DNA of 64,000 bases. Source: Flavobacteriales bacterium (GTDB taxonomy: Bacteria; Bacteroidota; Bacteroidia; Flavobacteriales_F; PHOS-HE28). The notes beneath the pieces are model-generated. The model ran no database searches. It was not told where the DNA came from and saw only the letters and a program-made list of their open reading frames with translations. The position numbers were made by a program, and so were the translations under genes. Below, one piece after another: positions 56,801-64,000 of the stretch (position 1 is the first letter of the stretch; every line of letters starts with the position of its first letter). The stretch lies in assembly GCA_016713865.1 (NCBI GenBank), contig JADJOG010000004.1:124001-188000 (forward strand). The letters are read 5' to 3'.

Positions 56801-58366
56801 GACCCGACAGGGGTTTATGTCTACACCGTGCAAGCCACCGCGCCTTGCATAGATCAAAGCGCAACCGTTACAATGGCCGTGAACCCTCTGCCAAATGCAG
56901 GCACCAACGGCGCGATAACGCTATGCCCCGAAGCCGCACCGATCTCGCTCTTCTCGCTGTTGGGTGGAACGCCTTGGCCCGGCGGCACATGGACAGGTCC
57001 TGGTGGCATTGCGAGCAACGGCATCTTCGATCCGGCAACCAGCGCGCAAGGCGTGTACACCTACACCGTCACGGGCCTTGCGCCTTGCCCGAATGCGGTG
57101 GCCAGCTCCACGGCAACGGTCTTCCTCATCGCACCGCCGAACGCCGGTCCGGATGCCGTTACCTGCACGCTTGAATTCACGCTGAACGCCACGGGCACAT
57201 GGGCCAGCGGAACGTGGAGCGGTCCTGCGGGCATCACGTTCGCTGATCCCACATCGCCAACGAGCGGTGTATCGGCCACAGCAGGTGGTGCATACACTTT
57301 CACTTGGAGCGTGCACAGCAACGACGGATGCGCCACGCAGGACCAGGTGACCATCACCTTCACCGACGCGATCGTGCCCGTGGTCGCTGCAACCGATGCC
57401 ATCTGCAATGGCGCGTGCAACGGCACGGCCAGCGTGGAAGCCACAGGCGGCAATGGCGCATACAGCTACGTTTGGTCGAACGGCATCGCGGGCAATACGC
57501 CAACGGCCACGAGCATCTGCGCGGGATCGTACACCGTCACGGTGCTCGACGTGAACAACTGCTCGGCCTCGGCGCCCTTCACCATCGGGCAGCCCGAAGT
57601 GCTCGTGATCGACGCTATCGCTTCGGTGAACGAGACCTGCCCTGGATCGTGCGACGGCAGCATCACCATCACCGATCCGCAAGGCGCGCAATACAGCATC
57701 AATGGCGGCACCAGCTACCAGATGAGCAATGTGTTCACCAACCTCTGCCCCGGCCAATACGCCATCGTGATGATGGATGCGAACGGCTGCACCGCATCGG
57801 GCGCGGCCACGATCATGCGTCCCGCGCCGGTGGTGGCCAACTTCGATTACCTGCCTGAGACGCTCTTCGTGGGCGAATCGACCGCAGACTTCACGAACAC
57901 CTCATCGCCCAACGCCGTGAGCTTCTCGTGGGACTTCGGCGGGCAGGGATCAAGCTCTGAAGAGAATCCGACCTTCACTTTCCCCGGCGGACTTGGCGAT
58001 ACCTACATGGTCTGCCTAACCGCTTACGATGCCAATGGCTGCCCCGACACGCATTGCGGACCCATCGAGGTTCTGGATGCACTGGTTGTCTGGGTGCCGA
58101 ACGTCTTCACCCCGAATGGCGACGATGAGAACGACGGTTTCATGCCCGTCTTCAACCTCCCGAACGAAGTGAAGGACTACGAGTTCATGATCTTCGATCG
58201 TTGGGGGCTCTTATTGAGCCGCAGCGAACAGGTTCACGAACCTTGGAGCGGAAACTACCAAGATGAGATCGTGCAGCAGGATGTGTACGTGTGGAAGATG
58301 AAGTGCAAGAACAGGCTCACGAATGAGCTGATCGAGCGAACTGGGCATGTGACGGTGCTGAAGTAG
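47835..58366 (+). CDS. giant T9SS type B repeat protein (~3,510 residues), adhesin-like; one frame break
   Basis: Signal peptide (LLALVLLLAAATHASAQ), then after one break near 48015 (a G missing) an unbroken frame of ~3,450 codons. Order: CUB-like domain (YGNNENYTYTLCPDV ... GCLTIFFRSNNTGTGVFAASI), PKD (SRRWDFGDGTILNNAPAIVNHTYAQPGGYTAQL), P-like domain (LLSICLSIEHSFIGDLIINIISPTGQ ... NGSWTIQICDLWTSDNG), a further beta-domain (DYSLTLYDSANDGWRG), thirty ~79-residue Ig-like repeats, a diverged unit, two SprB-type repeats (AICNGACNGTASVEATGGNGAYSYVWSNG; ETCPGSCDGSITITDPQGAQYSI), PKD (SFSWDFGGQGSSSEENPTFTF) and the gliding CTD (VPNVFTPNGDDENDGF ... TGHVTVLK). Each repeat has two Cys (TLC, APCP). 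Secretion and surface attachment by T9SS are expected; the ligand is unknown. Confidence 0.9.
49994..57133 (+). repeat. thirty tandem ~237-bp units encoding Ig-like domains
   Basis: Units begin at the P-P-D-A-G type motif and contain LCSSDAPASLFAQLGG, GGTWSGPS, DPATMNAGVYTYTV and APCP. Units 4-14 (50714-53320) and 17-24 (53798-55693) are exactly 237 bp; the flanking units vary from 78 to about 82 residues. Units 4-14 are nearly identical in protein; the outer units are progressively diverged, with the first three and last six the least alike. Confidence 0.92.
53798..55693 (+). repeat. four 474-bp dimeric super-repeats
   Basis: Units 17-24 alternate between type A (GTPGNATLCATDDA ... TITVPPPCVNASSTVTITEIA) and type B (GTDGALTLCISSPAASLF ... 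PCPADQSQVTVNVVA). The pair repeats four times, so duplication here went in steps of two units. Confidence 0.85.
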
Positions 58367-58373
58367 CCCTGTT

Positions 58374-58381
58374 TACATTCG
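58374..58381 (+). promoter_or_regulatory. -7 box TACATTCG, 6 bases before the ATG
   Basis: It lies in the 21-base gap between the giant gene and the next one, with a very short or absent leader. Confidence 0.45.
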
Positions 58382-58387
58382 ATTCCT

Positions 58388-59089
58388 ATGAAACGGCTGT
58401 GCATCAGCATCGCATTCCTTCTGCTGCATCTGCTCGCACTTCCACAGGAAGGAAAGTGGTGGTGCTCCAGCGATATCGGGAACCTGGCACTTCGCCATGC
58501 GAACATCAGGATGCATCGCCAGACTGGTAGTTGGGACTTGGGTCTTCGACTGGACTATAGACCCGCAATTGGCCATGGCTGGATTGCGACACCAGCCGGC
58601 AGTAGTTACGCCTACTCCAACTTCAGGAATTGGAATTACCAGGGAATCGGCTTGGGGCCTATTGCTCGGCTGAACTTCGGCCATGAACGCCGCATGTTCA
58701 TCGAGGCCGATGCCTTATACCGGCTATGGTGGCTTAATCGCAAATGGATTACCTACGACAATGCAGAGAGCTACTCCTTCAGCGGGCTGCGCACAGAGCG
58801 CCAGCATGTGGCCGCCATCCGGCTGCTTTGGGGCGGGAGAACGAATCTGCTGCGGATCGGGCGTTCTACTGCGCTTGCGCTTGAAGGCTTCGCAGGCATC
58901 GGCGCGCGATGGAAGCAGTTGAGCTTCATCACGCATGAGGGGGAGCTGCTGAGATTCGATCCGCCGAGGGAATGCGAGCCGTGCATTGAACAGAGATCCT
59001 TTGGGACGCCATCAGTTCACCTTGGGATTCGGCTCGCATTCTTTCGCGAAAGGAGAGTCGCAGAGAACAGGCCATCTGAAAATCCTTGA
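58388..59089 (+). CDS. small outer-membrane beta-barrel-like protein
   Basis: 233 residues, signal peptide (ends LLALPQ, ~20), then alternating amphipathic strands such as GSWDLGLRLDYRPAI, GIGLGPIARLNFGHERRMFIEADALYRLWW, HVAAIRLLWGGRTNLLRIG, STALALEGFAGIGARWKQL and VHLGIRLAFF, consistent with an 8-10 strand barrel. I cannot assign a family with confidence. It follows the giant repeat gene by 21 bases; a role in anchoring that protein is conceivable but has no direct support. Convergent with the type A cargo gene downstream; the 160 bases between 59089 and 59249 contain the out-of-frame end of that gene. Confidence 0.65.
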   Translation: MKRLCISIAFLLLHLLALPQEGKWWCSSDIGNLALRHANIRMHRQTGSWDLGLRLDYRPAIGHGWIATPAGSSYAYSNFRNWNYQGIGLGPIARLNFGHERRMFIEADALYRLWWLNRKWITYDNAESYSFSGLRTERQHVAAIRLLWGGRTNLLRIGRSTALALEGFAGIGARWKQLSFITHEGELLRFDPPRECEPCIEQRSFGTPSVHLGIRLAFFRERRVAENRPSENP

Positions 59090-59248
59090 AGATGGCATGA
59101 GCAAAGCTCCCCTCTGTTCGAGCATGCCGGTGAGCTCGATTACGGAGAGCATGTCACGGTCGGTGATATCATCCTCAACGCGAGAGTTCCATCGCCCCAC
59201 TACTCCACCACCAATGCTGCCCTCATCGCATCGGCTCCAACTCCCGCC

Positions 59249-60169
59249 TCAACGGTGTACAGCCCCGGCGCCGATCACCACGTCGAGTGATGCCGTTGCC
59301 AAACCTGCGGAAGCGAGAGGCGCAGCATGCACGTTCCTTCCAGATGCATCAAACACTTGCAAGGCACCCAAAGGCTTGCCCTGCGGGTGAACGATCTGGA
59401 TCCATTGGCTCGTTGGATTCGGGTACACGCGCAAGGCGCTCTCTGCAGCAGGCACCGATGCAATGGAAGTGCTGAAATCAACGGTCATGTACAGAACCCA
59501 GAAATTGCTGGATGCTCCTTGGTCGGTTACTTGATAGTCCTTTCGGATTTCAGCGAGGCACCATGGGTAACCCTGCTTGTAGAAGCGCGTGACAGTATCC
59601 GTATTGGCGAAGTTCCAATTCACGCCAACCGACACGTCGATCAGATCAAGGCGGATCACATTTTCATACACCCCCGAAGGCAGGATCAATGTTCCGTAGC
59701 CCGAGGCATGCGCTTCTATCGATCCGCTGATGGATTCGGTGACGGTTGATTCACCCGAGTATTCATCGAACCATGTATCACCGTATGCCAGTGGCAGCCT
59801 CAAATCCAAGCGCGGGTCGGTGTAATGAATAAAGTTCATCAAGGCTTGGCGACCATGATGATGGAGGCTATCGCCATCCACGCTCCAATATTCGCTGAAC
59901 AACATTCGATGCAGTGGCGCATTCGGATAGGCCCACGCCATATCCGGGTCCGCTTCTAACCATTGTGCATTCCATGCATTACCGACCACCAAGCCTGAGA
60001 GGTCCCAGACGGCATCGGGGCCCTGCTGCAGGGGTTCGATGAAATTGCTTGCGCGATTCCAGACATGCTCCAAGCCGACATAAGGCAGCGATTGCGGCCC
60101 TTGGATGATGGGCTGCGCAAGCACAGGAGCGGTGAAGAGGCACAGGATAGGTGTAAGGCGTGGCAGCAT
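59249..60169 (-). CDS. T9SS type A cargo protein, C-terminus broken by a frameshift
   Basis: At least 306 residues. Signal peptide (LFTAPVLAQ, ~19); a middle part with no recognised domain but secreted-protein features (WDLSGLVVGNAWNAQWLEA, LPLAYGDTWFDEYSGESTVTESISGSIEAHASGYGTLILPSGVYENVIRL, a segment common in Bacteroidota secreted proteins); and a type A sorting domain (SALRVYPNPTSQWIQIVHPQ, GALQVFDASGRNV, ATASLDV). The normal end APGLYTVE is found in the next frame after a break near 59275 (one base missing), so the true stop lies further left, between 59249 and about 59013. Preceded by a -7 box. Confidence 0.78.
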   Translation of the reverse strand: MLPRLTPILCLFTAPVLAQPIIQGPQSLPYVGLEHVWNRASNFIEPLQQGPDAVWDLSGLVVGNAWNAQWLEADPDMAWAYPNAPLHRMLFSEYWSVDGDSLHHHGRQALMNFIHYTDPRLDLRLPLAYGDTWFDEYSGESTVTESISGSIEAHASGYGTLILPSGVYENVIRLDLIDVSVGVNWNFANTDTVTRFYKQGYPWCLAEIRKDYQVTDQGASSNFWVLYMTVDFSTSIASVPAAESALRVYPNPTSQWIQIVHPQGKPLGALQVFDASGRNVHAAPLASAGLATASLDVVIGAGAVHR

Positions 60170-60189
60170 GGCGTTCGTATTTGGCAGAA

Positions 60190-60197
60190 CGAAAATA
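60190..60197 (-). promoter_or_regulatory. -7 box TATTTTCG for the type A cargo gene
   Basis: It fits TAnnTTyG, about 20 bases before the ATG at 60169 and directly after the gyrB terminator stem. Confidence 0.4.
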
Positions 60198-60199
60198 GA

Positions 60200-60222
60200 G
60201 AACCCGGCACGGGGCCGGGTTC
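60200..60222 (-). terminator. terminator after gyrB
   Basis: Nine-base arms 60200-60208 and 60214-60222 with a five-base loop; T-rich on both sides (TCTATTTTC on the minus strand). Confidence 0.72.
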
Positions 60223-60246
60223 CTTTGTTTTCAATGCGGAAGCAGA

Positions 60247-62224
60247 TTACACGTCCAGCTTCGCGTACACCGCGTTCTTCTCGATGAACTCACGGCGCGG
60301 TGGCACTTCGTCGCCCATGAGCATGCTGAAGACGCGGTCGGCCTCGGCGCCGTTCTCGATGGTGACCAAGCGCAGGGTGCGGCGCGTGGGGTCCATGGTG
60401 GTTTCCCAGAGTTGCTCGGCGTTCATCTCGCCCAAGCCCTTGTAGCGCTGCACATGTACGCTCGCGTCCTTGTTGCCGCGCTTCATGGCCTCGATCACCG
60501 CATCGCGCTCGGCCTCGTTCCAGCAATACACCTGCTCCTTGCCCTTCTTCACCTGGTACAGCGGCGGCGTTGCGATGTAGAGGTGACCTGTCTCGATCAG
60601 CGCCTGCATGTGGCGGAAGAAGAAGGTCATGATCAGCGTCTGGATGTGGCTGCCGTCCACATCGGCATCGCACATGATCACCACCTTGTGGTAGCGCAGC
60701 TTCGATCATGTTCAGCGCCTTGCTATCGTCCTCGGTGCCGATGGTGACGCCCAGCGCGGTGTAGATGTTCCGAATCTCCTCGTTGTCGAGGATCTTGTGC
60801 TGCATGGCTTTCTCCACGTTCAGGATCTTGCCTCGCAGCGGGAGGATCGCTTGGAACTCGCGGTTGCGGCCCTGCTTGGCGGTGCCACCTGCTGAATCGC
60901 CCTCCACCAGGAAGAGCTCGCTGGCGCTGGCATCCTTGCTCGAGCAATCGGCGAGTTTGCCGGGCAGGCCGCCGCCGCTGAACGCGCCTTTGCGCTGCAC
61001 CAACTCGCGGGCCTTGCGTGCGGCGTGGCGTGCCGTAGCGGCCAGAATCACCTTGTCAACGATCTGCTTAGCGTCGCGCGGATGCTCCTCGAGGTAGTTC
61101 TCGAGCATCTCGCTCACGGCGATGTTCACGGCGCCGCTCACTTCGTTGTTGCCGAGCTTGGTCTTGGTCTGTCCCTCGAACTGCGGCTCGGCCACTTTCA
61201 CGCTGATCACAGCGGTGAGTCCCTCGCGGAAATCGTCGCCGCTGATCTCGAACTTGAGCTTCTGCGTGGCACCGCTCGCATCGGCGTACTTCTTCAGCGT
61301 GCGGGTGAGGCCGCTGCGGAAACCGGCCAAGTGCGTGCCGCCCTCGTGCGTGTTGATGTTGTTGACGTACGAGTGCAGGTTCTCGTTGTAGCTGTCGTTA
61401 TAGACCATGGCGATCTCCACCGGGATGCCCTGCTTCTCGCCTTCCATGTAGATCACGTCCTCGATGATGGGGAGGCGCGTGCCGTCGAGGAACTTGACGA
61501 ATTCCACCAGGCCCTTCTCGCTGAAGTAGGTCTCGCTCACGAAGCTGCCGTCCTCGTTGGTGCGGCGCTCGTCGGTGAGGGTGAGCTTGATGCCCTTGTT
61601 GAGGTAAGCCAATTCGCGCAGGCGCGCGGCCAGTGTATCGAAGTTGTACTCGCTCACCTGGAAGATGGTGAGGTCGGGCTGGAAGTTGACGATGGTGCCG
61701 CGGTAGTCGGTGGTGCCGATCTCACGCACGGCATAAAGCGGCTTGCCCTCGCTGTACTCCTGCTCGTATTTCTTGCCGTCGCGATGCACTTCGGCGCGCA
61801 GCAACGAGCTGAGCGCATTCACGCAGCTCACGCCCACGCCGTGCAGGCCGCCCGACACCTTGTAGCTGTCCTTGTCGAATTTGCCGCCGGCGTGCAGCAC
61901 GGTCATCACCACTTCGAGCGCGCTGCGGCCCTCCTTTGCGTGCATGTCCACCGGGATGCCGCGACCGTTGTCCTTCACCCGGATGCCGTTGGTGGGCGTG
62001 ATGCTCACATCCACTGTGTCGCAGTGTCCGGCCAGCGCCTCATCGATGCTGTTATCAACCACTTCGTACACCAAGTGGTGCAGGCCCTTCACGCCGATGT
62101 CGCCGATGTACATGGCCGGGCGCTTGCGCACCGCTTCGAGGCCCTCCAGTACCTGTATGCTGTCGGCCGAATAGCTCGCCGCCGCCTTCTTCTTCTCGCT
62201 CATTTCCAGTGTGGTCTCAGACAT
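60247..62224 (-). CDS. gyrB: DNA gyrase subunit B, one frame break
   Basis: ATPase subunit of gyrase, which introduces negative supercoils. About 659 residues. GHKL ATPase motifs: EVVDNSIDEALAGHCD, VKDNGRGIPVDMH, LHAGGKFDKDSYKVSGGLHGVG. Transducer: QTKTKLGNNEVSGAV. Toprim: LFLVEGDSAGGTAKQGRNREFQAILPLRGKILNVEKA and IMCDADVDGSHIQTLI; then YKGLGEMNAEQLWETTMDP at the C-terminus. The frame breaks near 60703, in NMIEKLRYHK (about two bases missing or one extra). There is no insert of the enterobacterial type, so the length is normal for this phylum. A perfect -7 box lies ~39 bases upstream. Confidence 0.96.
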
Positions 62225-62262
62225 GGTTTCTACGTTCAGGATACCCCTTTTTCAAAGGCTCC

Positions 62263-62270
62263 CAAAAGTA
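62263..62270 (-). promoter_or_regulatory. -7 box TACTTTTG upstream of gyrB
   Basis: A perfect TAnnTTTG match on the minus strand, ~39 bases before the ATG. Confidence 0.5.
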
Positions 62271-62389
62271 CCGGTTCACATGCGGTTAACGAGGCCGTTT
62301 TCCCAACAGGGACGCGCGATCTGTTGATAATTAACACCCCCCGGCAGCCTTGCTTTTCAGCGCTCGTTTGCTAGCGATCGCTGACCTCC

Positions 62390-64000
62390 TCAGAACGAAT
62401 ACGTCGCGCCCACCATGATCATGCTGCGCTGCACGGGGTGGCGGTACCAGCGCTCGTACTTGCTTGCGCTCAGGTTGCTCGCATCGAGGAACATGCTCAG
62501 GCGCTTGGTGTAGCGGTACTCGAGGCCTAGGTAGAGGTCCATGAAGCCATCGAGGTTCGTTCGGGTGCTCAGGCTCACCTGGTTGGGATCGGTCGAAGGC
62601 TCCGGCAGGCGGAATGCCGGACGCTTCCCGAGGAAGAGCACTTCGGCCTTCGCGATCAGCTTGTTGCGCAGGTTGTAGTGCCCGGCGAAGGTGAGCTTGT
62701 AAGGTGGCAGGTTCCACGGCTCATCCTGCACGCTTATGGTGTATGTGTAGATGTCGACACGCGCGCTGAATCGCAGGGCCTCACCCTGGCTATAGGTGAT
62801 CTCGCCGCTGAGATCGAGCACATCCACATCGTCGTACACCACGCGGATCCGATCGCCGAAGGGCACGTTGGGCTGGTTCACGAACAGCGCCATGGACTCG
62901 AACGAGCTCTGGCTGGCACGCACATCGAATCCGAGGTTGTTCATGAAGCTGCCTCGCAGGCCCAAATACACATCATAGAGCTTGCTCGTATTGCGCAGGC
63001 GCGGAGCAGGTTCGACCCAAGGATTCTCGCGCGACAGGCTGCGGAAACTGTTCCGGCGGCGCTCGCCTTCCAAACCGATGTACGGCACCAGGATGTTGTC
63101 GAAGAGCGCATAGTGCGCGTAGGCCTGCGGGTAGAAGTGGAAGCTGCTCTCGCCCATGGCATCCAGGTACAAGCCAGCGCCGGCGCGCACGAAGTACTTC
63201 TGACCCACGGTGCGCACACTGGGCATCAGGCCCACGATGGTTCCGTTCTGCCTGAATTCAGCGGAGTCGCGGCTGGGTTTCCCGCGGAAGGTGTTGTTGT
63301 CTATGAGCAAGGTGCCCAAGTAGTACTCCGTTCCCTCCTGCTTGCCCACGTCGGCGGTCACGCGGAAGTTCATCTCGCGGCTTCCGCTGAAGTTGCTGTA
63401 AGCATGGGCCTCCAGCCCCACGTCGTGCGCTATGCGGCTGCTATCGGCATACATGCTGCGCACGCGGGCCGCGAAACCGACGTCGTTGTAGAACTGCTTC
63501 AACGCATCCTCCGGCGCATCGCTGATGCCGTCGATCACGCGCTCGATGCTGTCTGTGCTCGTGTACCCGTAATAGTTCACGCGACGGCGATCATACATCA
63601 GACGGCCGCTGGCCTCGTTATCGGAGAAGTAGTGCCGGTAGAAGCCATCGATGCTATTGAAACTGTAATCGCTCTCGCCAACATCGTCTAGACCGCCATT
63701 GCTGCTCATGTGCTTGAGATGGACCCCATACCCGTTCGCCCGCGAGCGCCCTTGGTTGTAATACAGCTCGCCCAGCGGCGTGGTGTACAAGCCGAAGCCG
63801 CCTTTCACATATCCATTGTACAAGCGACCGAGGGTTTTCTCCACGTTGAGCTTCGCGGCCGCAAGACTGTCGGCGCGTGGCGCGATGTCCGCTTTCACCG
63901 GCAGCAGGTTGTAGCTCACGGGCAAGGTGGGCAGTATCGTGTCGATGCCCTCGGGACGCAGGTCGATCTTCTGGGCATCGACGAGCGTGGGGTTGTAGAT
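62390..64000 (-). CDS. outer-membrane beta-barrel protein (TonB-receptor-like), C-terminal part
   Basis: At least 536 residues, open to the right edge; the GTG at 63925 is internal, since IYNPTLVDAQKIDL continues upstream. The visible part is a run of long amphipathic strands: LYNGYVKGGFGLYTTPLGELYYNQGRS, ANGYGVHLKHMSSNGGL, NEASGRLMYDRRRVNYYGY, GEALRFSARVDIYTYTI, KLTFAGHYNLRNKLIAKAEVLFLGKR, and the ending RSMIMVGATYSF, whose C-terminal Phe is typical of BAM substrates. It resembles the barrel of a TonB-dependent receptor-like family of Bacteroidota; no plug is seen because the N-terminus is missing. Function unknown. It lies 165 bases upstream of gyrB on the same strand. Confidence 0.78.
   Translation of the reverse strand: MYNPTLVDAQKIDLRPEGIDTILPTLPVSYNLLPVKADIAPRADSLAAAKLNVEKTLGRLYNGYVKGGFGLYTTPLGELYYNQGRSRANGYGVHLKHMSSNGGLDDVGESDYSFNSIDGFYRHYFSDNEASGRLMYDRRRVNYYGYTSTDSIERVIDGISDAPEDALKQFYNDVGFAARVRSMYADSSRIAHDVGLEAHAYSNFSGSREMNFRVTADVGKQEGTEYYLGTLLIDNNTFRGKPSRDSAEFRQNGTIVGLMPSVRTVGQKYFVRAGAGLYLDAMGESSFHFYPQAYAHYALFDNILVPYIGLEGERRRNSFRSLSRENPWVEPAPRLRNTSKLYDVYLGLRGSFMNNLGFDVRASQSSFESMALFVNQPNVPFGDRIRVVYDDVDVLDLSGEITYSQGEALRFSARVDIYTYTISVQDEPWNLPPYKLTFAGHYNLRNKLIAKAEVLFLGKRPAFRLPEPSTDPNQVSLSTRTNLDGFMDLYLGLEYRYTKRLSMFLDASNLSASKYERWYRHPVQRSMIMVGATYSF

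Noticed and set aside
49994..57133. Regular repeats resembling a CRISPR array or satellite DNA
   Set aside because: Units are 237 bp, run in one open frame, and vary at third codon positions; there are no short spacers.
61025..62374. 449-codon plus-strand ORF opposite gyrB
   Set aside because: Shadow of gyrB; composition and lack of motifs argue against a gene.

Overview
The window reads as a GC-rich chromosomal segment of a member of the Bacteroidota, probably Flavobacteriales. The support is eight genes ending in type IX secretion (T9SS) sorting tails, a fused SecDF, a type III glutamine synthetase, the Bacteroidota families DUF2851 and GH3-like, and upstream boxes of the form TAnnTTyG, which resemble the Bacteroidota -7 promoter element. 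No rRNA, tRNA, CRISPR array, insertion sequence or phage gene was recognised, and no stretch above 300 bases lacks a gene.

Layout. 1-7 kb: the end of murA, a TlpA-like thioredoxin, grpE-dnaJ, a DUF2167 protein, adenine deaminase, a small lipoprotein and GluQRS. 7-13 kb: a membrane pyrophosphatase with an OmpA-like tail, a deoxynucleoside kinase, a beta-propeller protein and a GH3-like enzyme. 13-26 kb: DUF2797, two type A T9SS cargo genes, sppA, folK plus a second deoxynucleoside kinase, a TPR lipoprotein, then a minus-strand run purM-prfA-(YbjN-like)-pyrF-DUF2851-pspC. 26-35 kb: a PorE-like OmpA protein, glnN, a Na+/Ca2+ exchanger, tatA and secDF. 35-41 kb: an FG-GAP/VCBS cargo protein, mdh, and an ECF sigma factor overlapping a membrane-anchored PKD protein with a T9SS type B tail. 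41-58 kb: three consecutive large type B surface proteins, the last about 3,510 residues with thirty roughly 79-residue repeats. 58-64 kb: a small outer-membrane protein, a type A cargo gene, gyrB and part of an outer-membrane beta-barrel gene.

How the genes fit together. Much of the window concerns the cell envelope and export: SecDF and TatA at the inner membrane, SppA for membrane-protein and signal-peptide proteolysis, a PorE-like peptidoglycan/outer-membrane link, and many T9SS cargoes. The sigma factor with its PKD/type B partner sits directly before the three large adhesin-like genes and is the best candidate here for an undescribed regulatory arrangement.

Quality caveat. About 30 single-base frame breaks, mostly in short homopolymers, interrupt genes that should be intact (hppA, secDF, gyrB, glnN, sppA by a stop codon). 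I read most as sequencing or consensus errors and annotate each such locus as one gene, giving the break positions. By contrast 10.3 kb of the giant repeat gene is open without a break.
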